A stretch of DNA of 64,000 nucleotides from Sulfitobacter sp. 20_GPM-1509m (GTDB taxonomy: Bacteria > Pseudomonadota > Alphaproteobacteria > Rhodobacterales > Rhodobacteraceae), in contig NZ_JIBC01000013.1 in the NCBI RefSeq assembly GCF_000620505.1, positions 38,397 through 102,396 of the forward strand. Reading direction: 5' to 3'. The number at the start of each line of letters is the position of its first letter. Positions within the stretch are counted from its first letter, which is position 1. A program made the translations under genes and the position numbers. Below the pieces are notes generated by a model. It made no database searches. It saw only the letters and a list, made by a program, of their open reading frames with translations, and had not been told where the DNA came from. Below are positions 44,374 to 52,481 of the stretch, piece by piece.

Positions 44374-45909
44374 TTACTCCGTTGGTAGGGTTTGTGGGGC
44401 GAGCGTGCTGGATGCAAGATAGGCCATGCGTGCCAAAGGCAGCAGAACACGGTGCGCATCCGCCAGCTTCTTATCGTTGAAATGCCCTGCGCGGTTCAGC
44501 AGGTTGACAGTCGCGATAACCTTGCCGTTCCGAGTTACGGGCAGGTTGAGAATGGCTCCGCATCCAAGACTATCGATCAGGTCCGCATCAGCAAAGTCTT
44601 GTTCGATCTGTTTGATATCGTTGGCGACATAGGTTTGGCGTTTCCGAATGACACGATCAAACCAGTGATTGTCGCGCAGTGCGATCCAGCCGGAAGCGGG
44701 ATAGCTTTCCGGATTATTGGTATAGCATCGGCGCCCCATGTTGCGGCTGGCGACATAGTCCATGACGGTAAAGAGCTTCACGCCGACGTGCTGCTGGGCT
44801 GCGGCTTCTAGCTGCCCGAAAATCGCTTCGGGTGTAGTAGCCCCAGCGATGGAAGCCTCAAAGGCCCGCACTGCATCATCGACGGCGTTCATCTCATCCA
44901 ATGCCATCTGGCAGACCTCGAGCCCTTGGCGCGAGACGTCCTCAAGCCATTTTGGATCATCCGCGAACAGGGCGTCCTGCAAGTCCTTCTTGATCTTGCG
45001 ACCTTGGGGGGTATGTGGCGATCCATGGTGGCGCAGCCAATTGTCCGCGCGCAGGTTGGTCAGCACGCGGTCGAACGGATAGGTGCCGTATTCCATGATG
45101 ATTTTCAGCGGCGGGCGCTCGGAATTGACACGATCCAGCACATCGCAGATCAGATTGCTGATCTTCTCCCACTCGGCGCCAGCCAATGGGGGACGGTCCA
45201 TGCGCATCACCTCGCCAAAACCGTAAGGCCCGACCCCGGTGTGCAGATCCACTATTCCAAGCTGTTGAGCCCCCTGCCCGTGGTCTTTCACTATCTCTGT
45301 CAGGTTTGCGACAGTCCAGCTTTCCAATGTTCCGCCATAGAACAGACCGGCGGGATGGCTGTGCTGGCCCTTCAGGACGTTCTGGACCAGAGCGGCTTCA
45401 CCGTTCTTGGCAATATAGTCGCGCACGCCACGGTCCCGCACTTCAGCATCCTGTAACCACTGAACCGGACACAACTCTGCGTGCAAATCGGAGTAGCTGT
45501 CGTTCTCTGGCAAATTGTCGAAAGAGGACAACATGTTACGGTTTGGATCGACATTGTTTTCATCAGTGCGCGATAGGCGCGCGCAGCCTACCGGGTTTAC
45601 TGCATGCACCAAGACCATCGCGCAATCTTGCGGCAAGGTGTCTGCAAATACGTCCAATAGCTGCAGCTGAATACCCGATCCGGCCGTCAGTTCTGTACCA
45701 TGCACGCCGGAGGTCACAAACAGCACTTTGCGCGCATTTCGCGGACCGATCCGAACCACATCCACCACGGCAGAAGGCAACAGCGGGTCCTGAACAGGAT
45801 GCAGCAGCGCCGTATGGGCAAGCCCATGATGCTGCGCTGCATCCACAAACCGCCGGCGGGCAATGGCATAGGTGGCTGAAAAACTGTTCACGGCTGCGGG
45901 CACGTCCAT
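44374..45909 (-). CDS. M14-type metallohydrolase (DUF2817) fused to a C-terminal GAF domain
   Basis: Residues 1-340 form an M14 carboxypeptidase/aspartoacylase-like domain with zinc ligands H70 and E73 in SGVHGTELTAGSG, DENNVDPNRNM, and a later His in IVDLHTGVGPYGFGEVMRM. Residues about 360-505 form a GAF domain (VGVKLFTVMDYV, GWIALRDNHWFDRVIRKRQTYVA, GCGAILNLPVTRNGKVIATV) of a kind usually found as a stand-alone protein near hydantoinase genes. The ATG at 45909 touches AAGGAG directly; the GTG at 45903 has ideal spacing and is the alternative start. It likely cleaves an amide or peptide imported by the TRAP system. Confidence 0.82.
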   Translation of the reverse strand: MDVPAAVNSFSATYAIARRRFVDAAQHHGLAHTALLHPVQDPLLPSAVVDVVRIGPRNARKVLFVTSGVHGTELTAGSGIQLQLLDVFADTLPQDCAMVLVHAVNPVGCARLSRTDENNVDPNRNMLSSFDNLPENDSYSDLHAELCPVQWLQDAEVRDRGVRDYIAKNGEAALVQNVLKGQHSHPAGLFYGGTLESWTVANLTEIVKDHGQGAQQLGIVDLHTGVGPYGFGEVMRMDRPPLAGAEWEKISNLICDVLDRVNSERPPLKIIMEYGTYPFDRVLTNLRADNWLRHHGSPHTPQGRKIKKDLQDALFADDPKWLEDVSRQGLEVCQMALDEMNAVDDAVRAFEASIAGATTPEAIFGQLEAAAQQHVGVKLFTVMDYVASRNMGRRCYTNNPESYPASGWIALRDNHWFDRVIRKRQTYVANDIKQIEQDFADADLIDSLGCGAILNLPVTRNGKVIATVNLLNRAGHFNDKKLADAHRVLLPLARMAYLASSTLAPQTLPTE

Positions 45910-45950
45910 CTCCTTGCGGGTCGTGGCGTTGATGCCGAGATTTTGGTATC

Positions 45951-45974
45951 TTATCAAATTATTTTATCTGATAA
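45951..45974. promoter_or_regulatory. Inverted repeat in the LysR-hydrolase divergent promoter
   Basis: TTATCA-N12-TGATAA lies in the 93-base AT-rich gap between the hydrolase and the LysR gene. Length, symmetry and T..A core fit a LysR-type binding box controlling both directions. Confidence 0.5.
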
Positions 45975-46002
45975 TACATACGTAAATGTTATATAGTGAC
46001 CT

Positions 46003-46920
46003 ATGAAATTCAGACAACTTGAAGCCTTTAATCATGTGATGAACAGCGGTTCTATGGTGGCGGCGGCAGCAGTCATGCACATCAGCCAGCCCGCTGTCAG
46101 CCGTCTGATCTCCGACCTGGAAAAAGAGCTGAAATTCAGCCTGTTCAATCGCAAGCAGGGCATGCTTGTCCCCACGCCAAATGGGTTGACGTTTTTTGAA
46201 GCAGTTGAAGAAAGTTTCTTGGGCATTCAACGGCTTGAAAACGCGGCCAGACATATTCGCGGCGAGGGCGGTCAGGTCCTGCGCATCGCGGTGACCCATT
46301 CGCTGGCCGCGACGCTTCTGCCGCCCGTTCTAAAAGCCTTCAGTGCCCGCTTTCCAAAGGTCAAAGTCGTCGTCCATTCGCATCGATTGTCGCAAATAAT
46401 TCTGCGTTTGCAGAATGCGTCGGTCGACATTGCAGTTGGCTCGCAGATCCCGAAAGTACCTGGCAGCAAACGAGAACTTATTGGTAGCGTGCGTCAGGTT
46501 TGTGTTGCACCATCATCGCACGCTCTGGCGACCAAAGCCTTGGTGACACCACAAGACCTCGCAGGAGAAACGGTACTGCGCATTATGTCCGACGGCCCCG
46601 CAAGCTGGAGCGAAGTCTTCCAGATCCTTGGGGACAACAAGGTACCTTTCAAAGACTCCTACGAAGTAGACACATCCTTGACGGCCTATTCCTTAATCGC
46701 ACAGGGTTTGGCGGTGGGTATCATTGAACCCTTCAGTGCGCGGTTCTGGCCCGCGGGGACCGTTGCGGTGCGCCCCTTCAATCCCGAAGTTTCTACATCC
46801 TATTATTTTGCAACCCACAACCGACGCGGGCTAGAGTTGGAGCGTGAAGCATTCGTCAGATTGCTGCGCAACAGTGCAGAAGAACTGCCTGAGTTTCAAA
46901 ACGTCCTATCTTCTGCGTAA
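46003..46920 (+). CDS. LysR family transcriptional regulator (hydrolase-TRAP operon)
   Basis: This 305-residue protein has an N-terminal winged helix-turn-helix (MKFRQLEAFNHVMNSGSMVAAAAVMHISQPAVSRLISDLEKEL) and a C-terminal periplasmic-binding-like effector domain (VLRIAVTHSLAATLLPPVLKAF). It is divergent from the M14-GAF/TRAP operon, the classic LysR arrangement. The effector is probably the imported compound or a cleavage product. Confidence 0.92.
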   Translation: MKFRQLEAFNHVMNSGSMVAAAAVMHISQPAVSRLISDLEKELKFSLFNRKQGMLVPTPNGLTFFEAVEESFLGIQRLENAARHIRGEGGQVLRIAVTHSLAATLLPPVLKAFSARFPKVKVVVHSHRLSQIILRLQNASVDIAVGSQIPKVPGSKRELIGSVRQVCVAPSSHALATKALVTPQDLAGETVLRIMSDGPASWSEVFQILGDNKVPFKDSYEVDTSLTAYSLIAQGLAVGIIEPFSARFWPAGTVAVRPFNPEVSTSYYFATHNRRGLELEREAFVRLLRNSAEELPEFQNVLSSA

Positions 46921-47542
46921 CTGGTACTTGGTTCTTACTTGTTGAGATGAGCAAAGTCCGCATGCCCGACATCATAACGCTCCAGGCAATCTGCGGCGAA
47001 CTCAAGATCGCCTCGCGCGAGGTTCGCAAACGCCTGCGCACGTCCGTTTGATGAATTCTTCGACAGACGCGGATCACCAGCGCCTCATCCGTAAATTCGT
47101 CTTTGATATTCATCGTACGGAATATCCGCCCGTCGTGAGCGCAATCCTGATCGAAATCGTAGAACCAGACAAGTGGCGCCTGGGCCAACCCATTCGGCGA
47201 CACAGATGGCACGTGCGCGAAGCAAACTATCTAAATCAGCAAAAATTTTCCATCGTTCATCTCCCATGTTCACAATCTGAGACTGATTTCTCCGAGAACT
47301 CGACCTCTGAATAGGGATATCCGTTTATGCATGTTATGGGCCGTTTGCGACGTTTAACACGAAGGGTGGGAAGCGGCCTTTCGCTGCTGATGCAAACTGA
47401 ACGCGCTTCACACCTAAAGCTGCCATTGATGAGCAAGAAGCGCGATCCCTAAACGCCTAGGTGGTTATCGATTTTTGCTTGGTTTACTCGGCGGATTAAC
47501 CAACCTAGTTTCGTTCCAGAGTTGTATTTTGAGGTATTTGAT
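46921..47542. other. Gene-free stretch with decayed coding remnants
   Basis: No intact gene is seen. A 29-codon frame at 46961-47050 (MPDIITLQAICGELKIASRE) looks like the start of a small helix-turn-helix-like protein known in related bacteria, but it stops early. At about 47370-47385 an AAGCGGCCTTTCGCTGC stretch resembles dispersed intergenic debris of Rhodobacterales. The stretch separates the LysR regulator from the defence genes. Confidence 0.5.
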
Positions 47543-48898
47543 GTGGCAAACTTCTGGGATGGAGAGCCAGTAGGCAAGAAAGAGCTGCTGCGTCTCTTAA
47601 TGCGCGACGGTAAGTGGCTTCGCTGGGAGGGAGAGAAGGAAGACCCGAACGATCCCAACAGGAAGCCCAAGGCCGGATGCAAGGATCAGGCTGAAGAGGC
47701 TTTGCTGTCGGCACTGCACTCCACCAATGTTGTGGTGCTGCTGGGGTCCGGGGCGTCTTTCTCCGCCAAGAACGATAGCGGGCCGAATGCGCCGGGCATG
47801 GGTGACCTTTGGCATGCCGTCCGTGGCGCTGTTTCAGAAGACAATTTGGTTGACCATAAAGAGTTCGATGATCTGGCGAAAAGAATAATGGGCGGCCTGC
47901 CGCCGAATGACGGTGACAGGAGGCAGAAGGCCGGAGATATCGAGAGCCTTTTGAGCCTCTGCAAAATGCAAATCGAGCTGCTTAACATTCGGTCAAAGAA
48001 CGATCCTGATTTCGTTGATCAGCTTTGGTTGGACGAGCTGATCGAGTTCGTTCGCGTAGCTGAGAATACGATCTTGGGTAAAGTGGGTTTCGTTGGTGCC
48101 GAAACTGATTTGCCAGCCCATTGGGCGTTTTTGAAAAAGTTCGCCCGCCGGTCACCAGAAAAACCAAGAGTGAAGCTGTTCACCACGAATTACGATCTTT
48201 GCATCGAAACGGCGGGGTTGCGCCTCGGCGTCGTGCTGATAGACGGGTTTTCCCACAGCGCCGAGCAACGGTTCAACCGTGATCACTTTGACCATGATAT
48301 CGTAAGGCGCGCCGCTTCCAGCACGAAGGCCGACTACCTCGACGGTGTGTTCCACCTCTACAAGCTGCACGGTTCGGTGGATTGGCGGCGACGGTCGGAT
48401 GAAGTCGTTATTCGAAGCGTCGATGCCCCCGGCGAAGACCGCAAGCCAGTCTTGATCTATCCTCGTTCATCGAAGTATCAGGAGGCGTTCGAAAGCCCCT
48501 ATCTCGACATGTTCGCGGCGTTGCAGGCAGCGTTGCGAGAACCCGATACAACGTTGATCGTCTCCGGTTTCGGCTTTGCAGACGATCATATCAGCGCCCC
48601 GATCTGGTCAGCCATCGAAACGAACCTTTCGCTGCGTCTTGTCCTTTGTGATCGTGGGTTCGTGGAGCATCAAAAGCTCTTCAACGAAGACGCGCAGGAA
48701 ATCGACCTCGATCTGGCTTCACAGCGTCCCTACCAGAGCAAGATCGCGCGACTTGTGCAGCAGGGCGATACACGCATCACGATGTTGAATGGCCGCTTCG
48801 AAGACCTTGCAGACGCCTTGCCGATGATATCGGGCAAGACGGATCGCCAGCTCTTGCAGGATCGGCTTGAAAAGCTGCGCGAGAGCGACGGCGCATGA
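47543..48898 (+). CDS. SIR2-domain NADase-like defence protein
   Basis: This protein has a SIR2 (sirtuin-like) domain that in antiphage systems degrades NAD+. Motifs are the NAD-binding VVLLGSGASF (68-72 for GSGAS), TTNYDL (214-218) and the catalytic His in KLHGSVDW (H276). The start is uncertain. GTG at 47543 follows TGAGGT by 7-8 bases and gives 451 residues; TTG 47522 and ATG 47600 are alternatives. The stop overlaps the HerA start (ATGA), so the two are translationally coupled. The pair matches SIR2-HerA (Nezha-type) systems. Confidence 0.88.
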   Translation: MANFWDGEPVGKKELLRLLMRDGKWLRWEGEKEDPNDPNRKPKAGCKDQAEEALLSALHSTNVVVLLGSGASFSAKNDSGPNAPGMGDLWHAVRGAVSEDNLVDHKEFDDLAKRIMGGLPPNDGDRRQKAGDIESLLSLCKMQIELLNIRSKNDPDFVDQLWLDELIEFVRVAENTILGKVGFVGAETDLPAHWAFLKKFARRSPEKPRVKLFTTNYDLCIETAGLRLGVVLIDGFSHSAEQRFNRDHFDHDIVRRAASSTKADYLDGVFHLYKLHGSVDWRRRSDEVVIRSVDAPGEDRKPVLIYPRSSKYQEAFESPYLDMFAALQAALREPDTTLIVSGFGFADDHISAPIWSAIETNLSLRLVLCDRGFVEHQKLFNEDAQEIDLDLASQRPYQSKIARLVQQGDTRITMLNGRFEDLADALPMISGKTDRQLLQDRLEKLRESDGA

Positions 48899-50700
48899 GC
48901 GATCTTACTTCTCTGATCGACCCGTCCAAACGCATCGGAACGGTTACACGGGTGACGGCAAGCGCCGTGGAACTCACCTTGCCGAATGCACTTGCAGCCT
49001 TGGGTAGGCGCGGACTGGCCAAAGGCTCCGTCGGTGATTTCGTGTTTGTCGATTGTGACCGCTCGGCGATCTTGGGGCGCGTGACGGAAGTTGGCATTCC
49101 AGACAGGCAGCGAAATGTCCTTGAGCACCAGATTGAAACCGATCCTAAGGTTGAACCGCAGGGACTTATTCAGTTGCTGGCAACTGTCAGCAAGACAACT
49201 CGGAAAGTGACGCGCGGAATAAATACGCAGCCGAGGGTCGGTGATGGGGTCTACCTCGCAGAGGGCGGAGCGCTATCCAATTCCATCAAGGATGCCCTGG
49301 AAGGCGACGTGAAGGGAGACAGTGCACCGTTACTCGTTGAGCTAGGGCACCTATCCGGGCTGGATGATGCCGCCCTCAGTATTCCGCCGGAGAAACTGTT
49401 CGGTCGTCATTGCGGAGTATTTGGTGCGACTGGCGGGGGGAAGAGTTGGACGGTTTCCCGTCTCGTGAATGAGATCGTGCGTATCGGTGGGAAGTGTATC
49501 CTGTTTGATCCCACCGGAGAATTCACAGGAAAGGTGGCTCGCGCATGGCAGTATTCGTTCAGCGAAGGCGACAGTGACGACCAGCCCTTGGTTCGGTTCC
49601 CGAGTGAGAACTTGTCGGAATTGGACCTACACGCTCTTCTTACTCCAACCGGCCAAAGTCAGGGTCCAGCTTTACGGAGTGCAACGAAGAGCCTTCGCAT
49701 GGCTCGGGTCTTGGAGGCTGATACGGAACGGTTTCCCATCGAGGAGAACGGTTCAAGGCGAAATGTGTTAATCCGCAGGGGCGACGATCCGGTTGGGCAT
49801 ATCGTTGTGGAAGCGCAGGGAACCATTGAAAAAGCAAATCAAAGTCGCCTCGCATACGGTCAAGCTGAGTTAACACTTGCGGACGAGTTGGCAGTTGAAA
49901 CCTGCCGGTTTGATTTCAGCGCACTGTCTCGACAGGTGCGAAACGAGTGCGTACGGCCAGTTCATAACAACGATGCATCGAAATATGGTCAACTTGATAA
50001 CAACGCCGTTGGATACTGCAACTCATTGATTATTCGAATTGAAACCTTCTTGACCTCCCCTGAATTGGCTTGTCTGTTCTCAGACAATGGACTGGACATT
50101 TGTCGAGAGATTGAGTGTTTCTTGGCCGATCCAAATGCCAATGCAATGGTTCTTTCCTTCGAGAAGGTGAGCTTCAAGCACAACACCAGAGAATTGCTTT
50201 TGAATGCACTGGGCCGATACCTGCTAGGCCTTGCACGGAGCGGCCAGTTTCGCGAGAATCCACTCGTTTGTTGTCTGGATGAAGCGCATCAGTTTATTGG
50301 TCGTACTGTCGGCGATGAATCCAATAGCGTGAGCCTTGATGCATTTGGCCTGATTGCAAAGGAAGGTAGGAAGTATGGGCTGACGACTGTAATTGCGACC
50401 CAGCGTCCCAGAGATGTGCCGCAGGATGTTCTCAGTCAGCTTGGAACCTTGTTTGTCCACAGGCTCACGAATGACCGAGACCGGGAGACCATTGAAAGAG
50501 CTTGCGGCGATCTGGATCGCAGCGCAGCTGCTTTCATCCCATCCCTATCACAGGGCGAAGCGATCATCGTTGGCCCCGACCTGCCCGCTCCTTTGCCAAT
50601 CATGATGAGCAAACCTGAAAAAGGGCAGCGACCAGAAAGCCATGGCCCGAACTATCAGATGTATTGGGGCGGTGGGCAGGCCAGTGATGTGATTGACTAA
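48895..50700 (+). CDS. HerA-type hexameric ATPase of the SIR2-HerA system
   Basis: This 601-residue protein has an N-terminal HAS-barrel-like domain (1-150). The HerA/FtsK ATPase core follows, with Walker A GVFGATGGGKSW (177-184) and Walker B VCCLDEAHQFIG (DE 462-463). The sensor region is TTVIATQRPRDVPQDVLSQLG, and the arginine-finger segment is HRLTNDRDRETIERACGDL. HerA assembles with SIR2 effectors into large complexes in known systems. It overlaps SIR2 by 4 bases and lies 79 bases before the MBL-fold gene. Confidence 0.9.
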   Translation: MSDLTSLIDPSKRIGTVTRVTASAVELTLPNALAALGRRGLAKGSVGDFVFVDCDRSAILGRVTEVGIPDRQRNVLEHQIETDPKVEPQGLIQLLATVSKTTRKVTRGINTQPRVGDGVYLAEGGALSNSIKDALEGDVKGDSAPLLVELGHLSGLDDAALSIPPEKLFGRHCGVFGATGGGKSWTVSRLVNEIVRIGGKCILFDPTGEFTGKVARAWQYSFSEGDSDDQPLVRFPSENLSELDLHALLTPTGQSQGPALRSATKSLRMARVLEADTERFPIEENGSRRNVLIRRGDDPVGHIVVEAQGTIEKANQSRLAYGQAELTLADELAVETCRFDFSALSRQVRNECVRPVHNNDASKYGQLDNNAVGYCNSLIIRIETFLTSPELACLFSDNGLDICREIECFLADPNANAMVLSFEKVSFKHNTRELLLNALGRYLLGLARSGQFRENPLVCCLDEAHQFIGRTVGDESNSVSLDAFGLIAKEGRKYGLTTVIATQRPRDVPQDVLSQLGTLFVHRLTNDRDRETIERACGDLDRSAAAFIPSLSQGEAIIVGPDLPAPLPIMMSKPEKGQRPESHGPNYQMYWGGGQASDVID

Positions 50701-50779
50701 TAACTAAAATGCCGCAAGGCCCGAGGGTGGGAAAGCTCTAAACGGGCTACTCAACCCGACAAAGCAAGGAGATGCCAGG

Positions 50780-52063
50780 TTGACCCAGGTAGGTGTGAAA
50801 CACAATTTCTTTCCAGTGGGCCAAGGCCTCTTCGTAGCGGGTTCGATAGAGTTCTGGCCACCCCCGCCAAGTCGGCGCCGTCGAATTGAGATCGATGGTT
50901 ATGAAAAGCCGCCCGCACAACCACCCTACCGGTGGGTCTATGACTGCGGCAGCTCGACCGCAAAGCGCCTCGTCACCAACGCAATCGCTGATCTGAAAAG
51001 TGATTGCAGTGGTTCTAGGATCGACCTTCTGACGATATCGCATTTCCACAACGACCACATCAGCGGCGTGGTTGACCTGCTGAAAGCCATCGGCGCCAAG
51101 ACGGTCATGTTACCATGGGCTCCACTCTGGCATCGCCTGCTGATTGGTTTTGACCAAGGCCTGCGCGAAGATGACCCCGAGATACTGTTCTTCGTAGACC
51201 CGGTACAATATTTGATCCAAGAGGCCGGTGAGGGCTTTGAGCAGGTCTTATTCGTCATGCCCTCAGACGGAGAAGGCCCGCCATTTCCCACCGAACCGAC
51301 TTTTGATCCTGAACCACCAGAAGACCTTGATGAAGCAGACAAAGTGTCTGGACTCGGCGACTCTGTTCCATATGGCGATCTGGACCTGACATGCGATCAC
51401 GGTGAGCGCCGCGTGCGCATGCTGCGGCCCGGTCAGACAATTCCCGTCTTTCGCGTTTGGGAGTTCATTCCCTACAACGATCCTGACACACGTCCATCTG
51501 ACCCAACAGACTTTGAAGCGAAAGTTGTTACCCACCGACTGGCGTTGTTGAGCGGGACCGAAAAGGAACGCGCAGCTGCGTTGAAAAGTCTGCGGGGCCT
51601 TTATGAGGCAACATTTGGCCGGTCAGCGATGAATGATGTCAGCCTGACTCTCTATGGCGGCGCGATCGGCACGTGGCGCGGGCATCGCTATTGCGATTGT
51701 CGTCTCCACCACTTTCTTGGCAATTGCGATTGCTGGCAAAAGCACGAAACAAAGGCTGCAATCTTGCTTACCGGAGATGGCAATCTGAGCAGCGTTTTGA
51801 AGTGGGGCGCATTAGAACAATACCTTGATTGTCGCAGGGCAGTTCGAACGAGTGTCTTTCAGGTGCCCCATCACGGTGCGCGTGCAAATTGGTATGATGG
51901 TCTGGCCGCGGCTGCATCACCAGCTCTTAGCATATTTAGTTCTGATCCCAATCACACTTATGGCCACCCACACGCAGAAGTACTTCGCGATTTCTGGAAT
52001 CACCGTGCCATTCAAGTAGACCAGCATTCCAATTTCTCGTTGAGCATGCTCCTGGAACGTTGA
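50780..52063 (+). CDS. MBL-fold metallohydrolase next to SIR2-HerA
   Basis: This 427-residue protein has the metallo-beta-lactamase fold: HFHNDH (88-93, the HxHxDH motif) in LLTISHFHNDHISGVVDLL, ILLTGDGNLSS (later Asp), and VFQVPHHGARANW with the last His. Its architecture resembles ComEC-like MBL proteins (VPHHG), and a 100-residue central insertion carries CDCRLHHFLGNCDC. It begins at TTG with AAGGAG 8 bases upstream. It has no signal peptide. It follows herA on the same strand and may be a third subunit, but this is inference. Confidence 0.78.
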   Translation: MTQVGVKHNFFPVGQGLFVAGSIEFWPPPPSRRRRIEIDGYEKPPAQPPYRWVYDCGSSTAKRLVTNAIADLKSDCSGSRIDLLTISHFHNDHISGVVDLLKAIGAKTVMLPWAPLWHRLLIGFDQGLREDDPEILFFVDPVQYLIQEAGEGFEQVLFVMPSDGEGPPFPTEPTFDPEPPEDLDEADKVSGLGDSVPYGDLDLTCDHGERRVRMLRPGQTIPVFRVWEFIPYNDPDTRPSDPTDFEAKVVTHRLALLSGTEKERAAALKSLRGLYEATFGRSAMNDVSLTLYGGAIGTWRGHRYCDCRLHHFLGNCDCWQKHETKAAILLTGDGNLSSVLKWGALEQYLDCRRAVRTSVFQVPHHGARANWYDGLAAAASPALSIFSSDPNHTYGHPHAEVLRDFWNHRAIQVDQHSNFSLSMLLER

Positions 52064-52335
52064 AGGCACAAGAGGTACTATTTGCAGCTAAGGGGCACGA
52101 GCGATCACGAATACAAACTGGCTTTTCCGTACCAGTTTGCGAAGGGTCAGCGAACGGTCGTGTACGACAGATGCGAATGACCGGTTTGGGGAAGCTGCGC
52201 CGCGTTGCGCAGTATCTGATAAACGACGGCTTTGGGCGGATAGCGACACACTTCAAAGAGGGCGAATATCGCTATGATGATTGGTTTTCGTACCTTCATT
52301 CTGGCTCACTTTTCACAACCGGCGACACGACTTAA
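52060..52335 (+). CDS. Possible small protein after the MBL gene
   Basis: A 91-codon frame starts with TTG in the overlap with the MBL stop (TTGA) and ends ... YDDWFSYLHSGSLFTTGD. The middle (GKLRRVAQYLINDGFGRIATHFKEGEYRYDDWF) looks protein-like, but no family was recognised. Coupled translation is possible. It could equally be a remnant. Confidence 0.35.
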   Translation: MKAQEVLFAAKGHERSRIQTGFSVPVCEGSANGRVRQMRMTGLGKLRRVAQYLINDGFGRIATHFKEGEYRYDDWFSYLHSGSLFTTGDTT

Positions 52336-52481
52336 CAATTCGGCCAAATTTCTGCGAAGCTCCCTCTGCCACCATGGCCTATCGCAGCGAATGTTCATGC
52401 AGAGCTCGTCGTCAAGGAGCAGCAAATTCTTGATAAAAGGGAATATGTGCGCAATGCTCTCCTTAGGCGGGAGAGTTCGTT
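52336..52481. other. Short gap before the histidine kinase
   Basis: About 145 bases without a supported gene. It probably contains the kinase promoter; no clear -35/-10 pair was recognised. Confidence 0.4.

Noticed and set aside
46856..47212. 118-codon minus-strand frame in the debris region
   Set aside because: It overlaps the end of the LysR gene, has no Shine-Dalgarno and no recognisable domain.
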